Positions 8,427 to 17,241 of a stretch of DNA of 64,000 nt are shown here, one piece after another. Each line of letters begins with the position of its first letter. Position 1 is the first letter of the stretch. This DNA is from Alphaproteobacteria bacterium (GTDB taxonomy: Bacteria; Pseudomonadota; Alphaproteobacteria; Rhizobiales; Devosiaceae), in contig JAHJWO010000024.1 of NCBI GenBank assembly GCA_018828145.1, forward strand, positions 124,001-188,000, read 5' to 3'. The position numbers and the translations under genes are program-made. The notes beneath the pieces were generated by a model. That model was not told where the DNA came from. It worked only from the letters and a program-made list of their open reading frames with translations, and ran no database searches.

Positions 8427-9433
8427 TTCATCCTCTTGCGAACGCGGGGGTCGAGCACCCCATAGAGCAGGTCGACCAGAATCGAGGTCAGAACGAAGAG
8501 CAGCGAGAAGACCAGCGTCGTGCCCTGGATCACCGGATAGTCGCGGTTCTTGATGGCCTCGAACATGAAGCGGCCGATGCCGGGCCAGGCAAAGATGGTC
8601 TCGGTGAGAATGGCGCCGCCGAGCATTTCGGCAAACTTGAGGCCGATCACGGTGATGGCCGGCAGCAGCGAATTGCGCAGGCCGTGTTCCAGCACCACCT
8701 GGGCCTTTGACAGGCCCTTGGCGCGGGCCGTGCGGATGAAATCCTCCGACATCACTTCCAGCATGGTGTTGCGCACGAAGCGCCCCAGCGTCGCGGCGAG
8801 GAAGGCGGCGAGCACGGCGGTGGGCAGGATGAGATATTGCACGGCGCTCCACGCCGCCTGCCAGTTGCCGGTGATGAGGCCATCGAGAATGGCAAAGCCG
8901 GTAATGGGCTGCATGACGATATAGGGGCTCATGCGGCCCGAAACCGGCAGCCAGCCCAGATAGGTGGCAAAGATCAGCTGCAGGATCAGCGCCAGCAGAA
9001 AGGCCGGCATGGAGACCCCGACCAGCGAAAAGATGCGCGTCGCATGGTCGAACATGGAATTGGGGCGGGTGGCGGAGAGCACGCCGATCGGTACGCCGAA
9101 GAGAATGGCCACCAGCGTGGCGCAGATGGAGAGCTCAAGCGTTGCCGGCAGGCGCAGCAGGATCTCGTCGAGCACGGGGGCACCGCTCTTGAGCGAGGTG
9201 CCGAAATCGCCGCGGAACAGGCCGCCGGCATAGTTGAGGAACTGCAGATAGACCGGCTCATCGAGCCGCATCTGGTCGCGCAGGGCCGCAATCTGCTGGT
9301 CGGTGGCGCCGGGGCCGAGCAGGGTCACCGCCGGATCCCCCGGAATGAGCCGCACCAGCGAAAACACGATGACCAGAACCAGAGCCAGGACCGGAATCAG
9401 CGCCAGTAGCCGGCGCAGCAGAAAACTCGCCAT
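8423..9433 (-). CDS. Oligopeptide-type ABC transporter permease (DppB-like)
   Basis: 336 residues from the ATG at 9433. This start is chosen because MASFLLRRLLALIPVLALVL is the canonical DppB/OppB N-terminus; the same frame extends further upstream but with non-native composition. Family features include LIRLIPGDPA-like sequence (here LVRLIPGDPA), a long periplasmic segment (LDEPVYLQFLNYAGGLFRGD) and the EAA loop DFIRTARAKGLSKAQVVLEHGL. There are six predicted transmembrane helices. It partners the DppC-like permease, with which it overlaps by 4 bp. Confidence 0.94.
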   Translation of the reverse strand: MASFLLRRLLALIPVLALVLVIVFSLVRLIPGDPAVTLLGPGATDQQIAALRDQMRLDEPVYLQFLNYAGGLFRGDFGTSLKSGAPVLDEILLRLPATLELSICATLVAILFGVPIGVLSATRPNSMFDHATRIFSLVGVSMPAFLLALILQLIFATYLGWLPVSGRMSPYIVMQPITGFAILDGLITGNWQAAWSAVQYLILPTAVLAAFLAATLGRFVRNTMLEVMSEDFIRTARAKGLSKAQVVLEHGLRNSLLPAITVIGLKFAEMLGGAILTETIFAWPGIGRFMFEAIKNRDYPVIQGTTLVFSLLFVLTSILVDLLYGVLDPRVRKRMK

Positions 9434-9509
9434 GTCCTGCCTCAGTACAACAAGCGGAAGAGAAGCCGCGGCCTGCCGGAGCAGGCCGCGGTGAGGGACG
9501 GAGTGTAGC

Positions 9510-11072
9510 CTAGCCTTTGCTGACGCCCCAATATTCATTGAGCGGGGGCGCGCTGTTGATCACGAGGCCCTTCACATTGGCGCGGGTGAAGACGATGAGC
9601 TTGGGGCTGAACAGGTAGGCGCCCGGAACCTTGGCAGCGATCTTTTCCTGGATCTCGAAATAGAGCTGCTTGCGGGTTTCCAGATCGACTTCCTGCTGCG
9701 CCTGGGTGATGAGGCTGTCGAGCTCGGCATCTTCAGGCATGCGGAAGGTCATGGCCGTGTCGGCCAGGCTGGACAGGTAGCCGATGGTGATATGGGCATC
9801 GGGGTCGTTGTACCAGGGCTGGCGGCCATCGAGAGCCAGATCGAACTCGCCGGCGGTCTGCAGTGCGCGATAGGCCGGAAACTCGGTCTGGGCGATGGTC
9901 ACGTTGATGCCGATATCGGCCAGGTTGGCCTGGACGAAAGTGGCCACGGCACCCCAGAGCGGACCCTGGAAGCTATAGAGCGTGAAGTCGAGGCTGGCGG
10001 GGTCGACACCGGCTTCGGCCAGCAGCGAGCGGGCCAGATCGGGGTCATAGGTGGGCGCGTTTTCCTGGATGGCAGGATTGAAGGCCCAGCTATTGGTGGT
10101 CAGGGGACCATAGACGCGTTCGGCAGTGCCGCCGAAGACGCCCTGCAGCAGGCCGTCATAGTCGATGGCATGCACGATGGCCTGACGCACCTTGATATCG
10201 GCCACGGGGCTGTCGGGATTGTTGTTGTTGAATTCGAGCTGGCGAATGATCTGGCTGGGCGCTTCGAGGATGGCCACATCGGGGTTGGACTGCAGGGCGG
10301 CCACGTCCTCGGCGGCAATGGCAGCGAGCTGCCCCTGCTGCTGGACAATGTCGACGCCGCCGTTTTCGAGCTCGAGACGCCGCGTCGAGGCATCGGGAAT
10401 GACCCGGTAGATGATGCGTTCGAGCTGGGGTGCGCCGCGGAAATAATCCGGATTGGCATCGAGCACGATGCTGGTATCGGCCTGGTAGCTGTTGAACTTG
10501 AAGGGACCGGTGCCGACCGGCTTGGTGGCAAAACCTTCGCCTTCGGCTTCAACCGCGGTGGGGCTGACGATGGCGGATTGTGGCTGCGCCAGGATCGAGA
10601 GGAATGCAGGGTAGGGCTCGCTCAGGGTGATGCTCACCTCGGTCGGCGAGACCACGGAAATCTCGGAGATGAGGCCGAACGTGGCCTCGACGTAGGGGTT
10701 GATCTCCTTGGTGCGCTCCAGCGAGAACTTGACCGCTTCGGCATCGAAAGCGGTGCCGTCATGGAACATGACGCCTTCACGCAGCGTGAAATCGAACACG
10801 GTGCCATCGTCCGAGACGGTCCAGCTTTCGGCAAGCCGGCCCTCGAGTTCGGCAAAGTCGGGGGAAGTCCAGGCGACCAGCGTATCGAAAACGTTGAGAA
10901 TGACTTCGCTGCCGACGGGCTCTGCCCTGTTGGCGCCGGGCTCAAGGCCAACGGCGTCAGAAGGCACGGCGATCACGAGCGTCTTCAGCGGGTCGGAGTT
11001 CTGGGCATGGGCCGTGCCCAGCACCAGCGGCAGGGCAATTGCGGCGCCAGCCAGGAGTTTGAGGAGCTTCAT
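9510..11072 (-). CDS. Periplasmic solute-binding protein, SBP_bac_5 (DppA/OppA-like)
   Basis: 520 residues with a clear Sec leader (MKLLKLLAGAAIALPLVLG, cleavage after AHA). Family 5 signatures include ESWTVSDDGTVFDFTLREG, MFHDGTAFDAEAVKFSLERT, GTGPFKFNSY and VRQAIVHAIDYDGLL. It delivers the ligand to the permease pair encoded just downstream. A Shine-Dalgarno-like AAAGGG lies before the ATG, and a candidate operator is 65 bp further upstream (11137-11152). It is the first gene of a six-gene operon running to 4104. Ligand class is inferred as peptides or peptide-like molecules from the family only. Confidence 0.95.
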   Translation of the reverse strand: MKLLKLLAGAAIALPLVLGTAHAQNSDPLKTLVIAVPSDAVGLEPGANRAEPVGSEVILNVFDTLVAWTSPDFAELEGRLAESWTVSDDGTVFDFTLREGVMFHDGTAFDAEAVKFSLERTKEINPYVEATFGLISEISVVSPTEVSITLSEPYPAFLSILAQPQSAIVSPTAVEAEGEGFATKPVGTGPFKFNSYQADTSIVLDANPDYFRGAPQLERIIYRVIPDASTRRLELENGGVDIVQQQGQLAAIAAEDVAALQSNPDVAILEAPSQIIRQLEFNNNNPDSPVADIKVRQAIVHAIDYDGLLQGVFGGTAERVYGPLTTNSWAFNPAIQENAPTYDPDLARSLLAEAGVDPASLDFTLYSFQGPLWGAVATFVQANLADIGINVTIAQTEFPAYRALQTAGEFDLALDGRQPWYNDPDAHITIGYLSSLADTAMTFRMPEDAELDSLITQAQQEVDLETRKQLYFEIQEKIAAKVPGAYLFSPKLIVFTRANVKGLVINSAPPLNEYWGVSKG

Positions 11073-11136
11073 CGGTGACCCTTTCGCGGTCTAGCGAGGA
11101 ACAGCGGATTGCAGCAGAGCCTTCATATCTCCACTG

Positions 11137-11152
11137 ATATACTACGAGATAT
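11137..11152. promoter_or_regulatory. Candidate operator upstream of the ABC transporter operon
   Basis: The 16-bp sequence here, read on the minus strand as ATATCTCGTAGTATAT, matches ATATCACGTAGCATAT at 12200-12215 at 14 of 16 positions. It lies 65 bp before the binding-protein start in a locally AT-rich patch. No local regulator gene is an obvious partner. The 250-bp gap that holds it (11073-11322) contains no gene that I can support. Confidence 0.5.
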
Positions 11153-11322
11153 CCCACAACTTTTTGCTTGTAAAGTGCGGCTGCCGCCTTTTTGGGTATG
11201 GCAGTATTGTTGCACAAATATTGAGCGCGACGCGCCGGTTTGGCCGGCGCAAATTTGCGTTCTTGCCGGTACTTTGAACATTTCTGTCGCGCCGACCGGC
11301 ACGGCAGGAAAGGATGTTTCAC

Positions 11323-12180
11323 TCAGCGCGGCCGGCCGCCACGCGCCACGGGGCGCGTCGGATCGGCCGCCCATTGCGACCAGGACCCGACATAGAGACT
11401 GGCCTTTATGCCGATGGCGGCGAGGGCGAGAACCGAATGGGCCGCGGACATCCCTGCCCCGCAATAGACCCCGACGGGCTTCGTGCCATCGGCGCCCAGC
11501 GCCGCATAGATCTCGCGCAAGGCGTGGCTATCGGCGAAATTGCCATAGTCGGTGACATTGTCCGGCGCCGGGGCGCTGAGCGCGCCGGGAATGTGGCCGC
11601 GGGGCGGCGCACCGGCAGGCGTCGGACCGCCGACATAGTTGGGGCGGATGCGGGCATCGAGCAGGATGCCTTTTTCGACCAGGGCGAGCGCCGCATCGGC
11701 GTCGAGTTCGGGCATGTGGCCAGGGGTCAGTTCGACCATGCTGGGTGTGGCTTTGCCGGGCGCGGACTCGGCCGGCAGGCCGGCTGCAAGCCAGGCCGGC
11801 ATGCCGCCATCCAGCACGCGGATATCGGGCAGGCCTGCCCAGCGGAGCACCCACCAGGCCCGCGCCGCGACCATGCTGCGATCGCTGTCATAAACGACAA
11901 TCGTCGCTTCGGGTCGCAGCCCCCAGGCGCGTGCCCTGGCCTGGAGCTCGGCAATGTCGGGCAAGGGCCTTGCGCCGCGTTCGGTCGCGGATGGCGACTG
12001 AAAATCGGCATAGGCCTCGGTGTCGATGGCGCCGGGAATGCGGGTGGCGCGGATGGAATCGGCGCCGGTATAGGGATTGATGGACTGGACGGCGAGGATG
12101 ATGAGGTCGCGCCCCGCATCCATCATGGACTTGAGCTCGGCCGGGGTGAGCAGGACGGCGCTGCGAACCACATCATGCAT
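11323..12180 (-). CDS. Thiosulfate/3-mercaptopyruvate sulfurtransferase (double rhodanese)
   Basis: 285 residues from the ATG at 12180. Two rhodanese modules: an inactive N-terminal one (HIPGA-like TRIPGAIDTEAY, VVYDSDRSMVAARAWWVL) and a catalytic C-terminal one with active-site Cys in VYCGAGMSA. It moves sulfane sulfur from thiosulfate or mercaptopyruvate to a thiol acceptor. The active loop CGAGMSA resembles CGSGVTA of the SseA class more than the thiosulfate-specific loop. The frame extends upstream to 12270, but that start would overlap the divergent promoter region. It sits between the transporter operon and its ATPase gene, suggesting, as inference only, a sulfur-containing substrate. 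Confidence 0.92.
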   Translation of the reverse strand: MHDVVRSAVLLTPAELKSMMDAGRDLIILAVQSINPYTGADSIRATRIPGAIDTEAYADFQSPSATERGARPLPDIAELQARARAWGLRPEATIVVYDSDRSMVAARAWWVLRWAGLPDIRVLDGGMPAWLAAGLPAESAPGKATPSMVELTPGHMPELDADAALALVEKGILLDARIRPNYVGGPTPAGAPPRGHIPGALSAPAPDNVTDYGNFADSHALREIYAALGADGTKPVGVYCGAGMSAAHSVLALAAIGIKASLYVGSWSQWAADPTRPVARGGRPR

Positions 12181-12199
12181 GTCGGGTCTCCACACTAAA

Positions 12200-12215
12200 A
12201 TATCACGTAGCATAT
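12200..12215. promoter_or_regulatory. Candidate operator between sulfurtransferase and double-ATPase gene
   Basis: ATATCACGTAGCATAT, a 14/16 match to the site at 11137-11152. It is 20 bp from the sulfurtransferase start and 61 bp from the ATPase start, so one bound protein could act on both promoters. An inverted pair ACGTA/TACGT (12206-12210 and 12216-12220) overlaps it. Confidence 0.5.
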
Positions 12216-12275
12216 TACGTTGACACTGACCACCGGCTGGTTGTTCTATAGACCCAGATCCGAAGGACATGCCCC

Positions 12276-14096
12276 GTGCCCATTCTCTCCGTTCAGAACC
12301 TGACCACCGAACTGCGCCGCGACGGCATCTGGAACAGGGTGGTCGACAGTGTCAGCTTCGACATCGAGGCCAACGAGATCGTGGCCGTGGTGGGCGAGTC
12401 CGGGTCGGGCAAGAGCGTCACCGCCCTGTCCATCATGGGCCTGCTGCCGGCCAGGACCAGCCGCGTGACGGGCAAGGTGCTGCTGGACGGGCGGGACCTG
12501 CTCGGCCTCTCCGAAACACAGATGCAGATGGTGCGCGGCAATGCTGTCGGCATGATCTTCCAGGAGCCGATGACCAGCCTCAATCCGGTGCTGACCGTGG
12601 GGCGGCAGGTGGCCGAGACCTTGATCCGGCATCGCGGCATGAGCCGGGCCGACGCCCGGACCGAGACGATCCGGCTGTTCGAGCGCGTGCGCATCCCCTC
12701 CTCCGCGCGGCGCTTCGACGAGCATCCGCACCAGCTTTCGGGCGGCATGCTGCAGCGCGTCATGATCGCCATGGCGCTCGCCTGCAAGCCCAAGCTGCTG
12801 ATCGCGGACGAGCCGACCACGGCGCTCGACGTAACCATCCAGGCGCAGATTCTCGAACTCATCAAGCAGTTGCAGCAAGAGGAGGGCATGGGTGTCCTCT
12901 TCATCACCCATGACATGGGTGTCGTCGCCGAAATCGCCGACCGCACCGTCGTGATGTTCCGCTCGCGGGCGCTGGAACAGGATACGACCGAGAACATTTT
13001 CGCCCATTCACGGCAGAACTATACGCGGGCGCTGCTGGCGGCGGTGCCGCAGCTGGGCTCCATGGCGCAGCACAGCCAGCCCACGGCCTTTCCGATCGTC
13101 GACGTGGAGACTGGCGTGACGGCACCGGCCCCGGACCGGGCCAATACCGTCCAGACTGGCGCGCCGGCGCTGGATGTCGAGCATCTCACAACGCGCTTTG
13201 ACATCCGCTCGGGCCTGTTCGGCAAGGTCATGGGGCGCGTGCATGCCGTCGAGGATGTGAGCTTTTCGGTGCAGAAGGGCGAGACGCTCTCCCTGGTGGG
13301 CGAATCGGGTTGCGGCAAATCGACGACGGGCCGGTCCGTGCTGCGGCTGATCGAGCCGACCAGCGGCGCGATCCGCGTGGCAGGGGAGGATATTCTCACC
13401 CTGTCCAAGCGCACGCTGGCGGCGCGGCGGCGGCATATGCAGATGATCTTCCAGGATCCGTTTTCCAGCCTCAACCCGCGCATGCGGATCGGCGAAGCCA
13501 TTGCCGAACCCCTATTGGCCCATGCGCTGGAAACACAACGCCATGTCGGGGCCCGGGTTGTCGAATTGCTGGAGCGCGTGGGGCTGGGCGCCGACATGGC
13601 GCAGCGCTACCCGCACGAATTTTCCGGCGGCCAGCGCCAGCGCGTCGCCATTGCGCGCGCCCTGGCGCTCAACCCCAACCTCATCGTCGCCGACGAGGCG
13701 GTGTCGGCGCTGGACGTGTCGGTCAAGGCGCAGGTGATCAACCTGATGCTGGAGCTGCAGGAGCGGCTGGGCCTGGCCTATCTGTTCATCTCGCATGACA
13801 TGGCCGTGGTTGAACGCGTCAGCCACCGCGTCGCGGTGATGTATCTGGGCGAGATCGTCGAGATCGGGCCGCGTGCGGCCATTTTCGGCAATCCGCAGCA
13901 TCCCTATACGCGCAAGCTGCTGGCAGCCGTGCCGATCGCCGATCCGGCAAGGCGCCATCTCCGCCGCGTGCCGGACAATGACGAAATCCGCAGCCCGGTG
14001 CGGGCGCCGGAATATGTGCCGCCGGCCCGGCACTATCAGGAAGTGTCGCCCGGCCACATCGTGCAGCAGCCGGGCGCCGAATGGGCCGCCGCCTAG
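12276..14096 (+). CDS. Fused double-ATPase subunit of the peptide-type ABC transporter (DppDF/GsiA-like)
   Basis: 606 residues carrying two complete ABC ATPase domains in tandem. The first has Walker A GESGSGKS (about 40-47), signature LSGGMLQR and Walker B LLIADEPTTALD. The second has GESGCGKST, FSGGQRQR and LIVADEAVSALD. Each domain ends in an oligopeptide-ABC C-terminal tail (YTRALLAAVP and YTRKLLAAVP). Such fusions power oligopeptide, glutathione and nickel-type importers. It is transcribed away from the sulfurtransferase and is the only ATPase available for the permeases at 7587-9433. It overlaps the convergent aldo/keto reductase by 4 bp. Confidence 0.95.
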   Translation: MPILSVQNLTTELRRDGIWNRVVDSVSFDIEANEIVAVVGESGSGKSVTALSIMGLLPARTSRVTGKVLLDGRDLLGLSETQMQMVRGNAVGMIFQEPMTSLNPVLTVGRQVAETLIRHRGMSRADARTETIRLFERVRIPSSARRFDEHPHQLSGGMLQRVMIAMALACKPKLLIADEPTTALDVTIQAQILELIKQLQQEEGMGVLFITHDMGVVAEIADRTVVMFRSRALEQDTTENIFAHSRQNYTRALLAAVPQLGSMAQHSQPTAFPIVDVETGVTAPAPDRANTVQTGAPALDVEHLTTRFDIRSGLFGKVMGRVHAVEDVSFSVQKGETLSLVGESGCGKSTTGRSVLRLIEPTSGAIRVAGEDILTLSKRTLAARRRHMQMIFQDPFSSLNPRMRIGEAIAEPLLAHALETQRHVGARVVELLERVGLGADMAQRYPHEFSGGQRQRVAIARALALNPNLIVADEAVSALDVSVKAQVINLMLELQERLGLAYLFISHDMAVVERVSHRVAVMYLGEIVEIGPRAAIFGNPQHPYTRKLLAAVPIADPARRHLRRVPDNDEIRSPVRAPEYVPPARHYQEVSPGHIVQQPGAEWAAA

Positions 14097-15130
14097 CGCA
14101 GCCAGCCCGTGGGACGGGGATGGAGTTCCATCTGGCCGTCCTTGGTAGCCGCGTCGATGGCAGCGATTTCCTGCTCGGTCAGGGACAGGTTGTTAAGCAC
14201 GCCCAGATTGTCCTTGAGCTGATCGAGATTGCGCACGCCGATCAGCGCCGAGGTCATTTCCGGGCGGCGCAGCACCCAGGAGAGCGCCAGTTGCACCATG
14301 GACTGGCCGCGGCTTTTGGCAATGTCGCCGAGCTTGTCGACCGCGGCGAGGACGCGGGGCTCGATATGGCTGGCGCGGAGGCTGCCATTGGGATTTTCGC
14401 CGCGGGTGCCGGAGGTGTTGCCGGAATTGTACTTGCCCGAGAGCACGCCCTGGGCGAGGGGCGAGAAGGCGATCATGCCGATACCCAGCTCGCCGCAGGC
14501 GTCGATGGTGTGATCGTTTTCGATCCAGCGGTTGATCATGGAATAGCTGGGCTGGTGGATGGTGGTGGCGACGCCCATGTCCTTGAGAATGCGGTAGGCC
14601 TCGCGCGTTTCGGCTTCGGGGTAGCTCGAAATGCCGACATAGAGCGCCTTGCCTGAGCGCACGGCATGGGCCAGGGCGCCCATGGTTTCCTCGAGCGGGG
14701 TCTCGGGATCGAAGCGGTGGGAATAAAAGATATCGACATAGTCGAGCCCCATGCGCTGGAGCGACTGGTCAAGGCTGGCCAACAGGTATTTGCGCGAGCC
14801 GAATTCGCCATAGGGACCGGGCCACATATTGTAGCCGGCCTTGGTGGAGATGATCAGCTCATCGCGATAGGGGCGGAAATCGCGGGCCATGACCTGGCCG
14901 AACAGCTCTTCGGAGGAGCCGGCGGGAGGGCCGTAATTGTTGGCGAGATCGAAATGGGTGATGCCAGAATCGAAGGCATGGCCGAGGATTTCCATGGCGG
15001 AGGGATAATCGCGCGTGCCGCCGAAATTCTGCCAGAGGCCGAGGCTGATGACGGGGAGCTTGAGCCCCGATTTGCCCGAGCGGCGGTACTGCATGGTATC
15101 ATAGCGTGCCGTATCGGCCCGATAGGTCAT
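14093..15130 (-). CDS. Aldo/keto reductase (YghZ/MgrA-like)
   Basis: 345 residues, an NADPH-dependent (beta/alpha)8 oxidoreductase of the AKR14-like group, whose members reduce L-glyceraldehyde 3-phosphate and methylglyoxal. The catalytic tetrad is visible as Asp and Tyr in HFDLANNYGP, Lys in STKAGY and His in FYSHRFDPETP. The insert NMWPGPYGEFGSRKYL is characteristic of YghZ. The ATG at 15130 lies close to the divergent trhO start. The gene converges on the double-ATPase gene with a 4-bp overlap. Confidence 0.93.
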   Translation of the reverse strand: MTYRADTARYDTMQYRRSGKSGLKLPVISLGLWQNFGGTRDYPSAMEILGHAFDSGITHFDLANNYGPPAGSSEELFGQVMARDFRPYRDELIISTKAGYNMWPGPYGEFGSRKYLLASLDQSLQRMGLDYVDIFYSHRFDPETPLEETMGALAHAVRSGKALYVGISSYPEAETREAYRILKDMGVATTIHQPSYSMINRWIENDHTIDACGELGIGMIAFSPLAQGVLSGKYNSGNTSGTRGENPNGSLRASHIEPRVLAAVDKLGDIAKSRGQSMVQLALSWVLRRPEMTSALIGVRNLDQLKDNLGVLNNLSLTEQEIAAIDAATKDGQMELHPRPTGWLR

Positions 15131-15180
15131 GGATGGTCTCCGAACGATTTCTCGATTTGGCCCGTGGGGCGGGCAATGAT

Positions 15181-16233
15181 ATGAGCGGGCCGATGAACCG
15201 GCCGCAAATCGATATGAACGCTAATCTGCCCCAGACCCATCAGCCATACAAGGTGATGGCGATCTATAAATTCGCCGACCTGCCCGATGCCGAAGCCATC
15301 CAGCCGGCGCTGGCGGCCTTCTGCTGCGCACGCGGGATCAGGGGTACGCTGATCCTGGCGCCGGAGGGGATCAATGGCACGGTGGCGGGCACGGCAGAGG
15401 CAGTCGACGCGCTGGCGGAGTGGCTGTTTGCCGGCGCGATGCTGGGGGGGCGGCTGACGGGGGCGGAGGTCAAGTATTCGACCGCAGCCGAGATGCCGTT
15501 CCTGCGCATGAAGGTGCGGCTCAAGCCGGAGATCGTGACGCTGCGGGCGCCCGAGGCCAATCCGGCAAAGGCAGTGGGCACCTATGTCGAGCCGGCGGAC
15601 TGGAACGGGCTGATCGAGCGCAATGACGTGGTGCTGGTCGATACGCGCAATGATTATGAAGTGGGGCTGGGCACGTTCCAACGGGCGCTGGACCCGGCGA
15701 CGAAGAACTTCACCGAGTTCAAGGACTATGTGGCGAGCCATCTCGATCCCAAGCGGGACAAGAAGGTCGCCATGTTCTGCACCGGCGGCATCCGCTGCGA
15801 GAAGGCGTCGAGCTATCTGTTGAGCCAGGGCTTTGAGGAAGTGTTCCACCTCAAGGGGGGCATCCTCAAATATCTCGAAGTGGTGCCAGAGGATGAAAGC
15901 CGGTTTGCCGGGGAATGCTTCGTGTTCGACGAGCGCGTCTCGGTCGGCCATGGACTCACAGAAGGCGATGCGACGCTGTGCCGGGCTTGCCGGCATCCGC
16001 TGACGGCGGCGGACCGGGCGAGCGCGGACTATGTCGAGGGCGTCAGCTGTCCCCATTGCGTGGGCGAAGCCGACAAGCACAAGGCGGCGGCCGAACGGCA
16101 GAAGCAGATGGACCTGGCGCGGCAGAGGGGCGCGGCGCATCTGGGCGATGACGCGGCGCGGCTGGCAGCGGAACGCAAGGCGGAGAAGCGGGCGCTGGCC
16201 GAGGCGTCGCGAGCGCGCAACAAAGCGGGGTGA
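15181..16233 (+). CDS. trhO: tRNA uridine(34) hydroxylase TrhO (rhodanese-like)
   Basis: Oxygen-dependent enzyme forming 5-hydroxyuridine at the tRNA wobble position. An acylphosphatase-like N-terminal region (YKVMAIYKFADL, GTLILAPEGINGTVAG) is followed by a rhodanese domain with catalytic Cys in FCTGGIRCEKAS and a C-terminal zinc-ribbon-like segment (CRACRHPL...CPHCVG). Starts at 15106, 15181, 15211 and 15253 are all in frame. I chose 15181 because the earlier start overlaps the divergent gene, but 15211 fits family length equally well. The tail is Ala/Lys/Arg-rich. Confidence 0.93.
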   Translation: MSGPMNRPQIDMNANLPQTHQPYKVMAIYKFADLPDAEAIQPALAAFCCARGIRGTLILAPEGINGTVAGTAEAVDALAEWLFAGAMLGGRLTGAEVKYSTAAEMPFLRMKVRLKPEIVTLRAPEANPAKAVGTYVEPADWNGLIERNDVVLVDTRNDYEVGLGTFQRALDPATKNFTEFKDYVASHLDPKRDKKVAMFCTGGIRCEKASSYLLSQGFEEVFHLKGGILKYLEVVPEDESRFAGECFVFDERVSVGHGLTEGDATLCRACRHPLTAADRASADYVEGVSCPHCVGEADKHKAAAERQKQMDLARQRGAAHLGDDAARLAAERKAEKRALAEASRARNKAG

Positions 16234-16311
16234 GCCGCCCTTCCCCATCGGAATTGCCGATGCTAGGTTCCACTGCGTCCCAGTATTTACCCAGCGTCAT
16301 AAGTCAAATCG

Positions 16312-17241
16312 ATGGACCTCGACCAGCTTCGCACCTTTGACCGCATTGTGCGGGAGCAGAGTTTTACCCGCGCGGCGGCGCATCTCAACATAACCCAGGC
16401 GACGGCCTCGATGCGCATCAGGGCGCTGGAGAGCCTGTTGGGCGTGACGCTGTTCCAGCGCGGGCGCACGGTGACACTGACCGACCAGGGCATGACCTTC
16501 CTGCCCTTTGCGCGGCGCATTATCGGCACGGCGCAGGAGGGGCGCGAGGCATTGCGGCGGGTGGAGCGCGGACGCATCGCCATTGCCTCGCTGCGCAGCC
16601 TGGTCTCGCCGCTGATCACCGAGCCGCTGCTGCGCTTCCAGGAAAAGTATCCCGGCGTCGACGTGGTGGTGAACGAGGGCCGGCAGGCCCAGATCGTCGC
16701 CATGTTGCATGAGCGGGACGTCGAAATGGGCATATTGTGCTGGCCCAATATCGACCCGCTGGTGGTCGACCTTATCCCGCTGGTGGTGATGCGCGAGCGG
16801 GTACCGCTGGTGGTGGCGCCCGAGATTGCGGCGCGCTTGTCGAGCGCGCCCAGTATCGAGGAGGTGCTGGCGCTGGTGCCGCGGGTGATCTCGCTGCGCT
16901 GGTGGCAGGCAGAGCCCGAGACGGCGGCGGCCCTGGTGCGGCTGGCCGAGACCAGTGTCGAACTGCCCACCGGGCCGGCAAGGCGGCTGGCGGTGAAGGG
17001 CCAGGGGCTGGGCTTCTTCGTCAATTCGGCCATTGCCGACGACGTCAAGGCGGGACGGCTGGTGGAGATCGCGCCGTCCGATTTCGAGCCGCTGCATCGC
17101 GATACTGCCATGGTGGTGCGCTCGACGGCGGCACTGGAGCGCGACATGCTGGCCGACTTCATCGGCGAGATTGCGCGGGAATGCGAAAGCGTCGGGGTGA
17201 TCCTCGACAACCGGCTCGATACGCTCATGGGAGTGTCGTGA
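16312..17241 (+). CDS. LysR-family transcriptional regulator
   Basis: 309 residues. The N-terminal winged helix (MDLDQLRTFDRIVREQSFTR, AAAHLNITQATASMRIRALE) is followed by a periplasmic-binding-protein-like effector domain beginning near residue 90 (RIAIASLRSLVSPLITEPLL). It overlaps the GMC oxidoreductase gene by one base (TGATG). The two are therefore co-transcribed, and this is probably its direct regulator as well as partner. The effector is unknown. Confidence 0.94.
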   Translation: MDLDQLRTFDRIVREQSFTRAAAHLNITQATASMRIRALESLLGVTLFQRGRTVTLTDQGMTFLPFARRIIGTAQEGREALRRVERGRIAIASLRSLVSPLITEPLLRFQEKYPGVDVVVNEGRQAQIVAMLHERDVEMGILCWPNIDPLVVDLIPLVVMRERVPLVVAPEIAARLSSAPSIEEVLALVPRVISLRWWQAEPETAAALVRLAETSVELPTGPARRLAVKGQGLGFFVNSAIADDVKAGRLVEIAPSDFEPLHRDTAMVVRSTAALERDMLADFIGEIARECESVGVILDNRLDTLMGVS

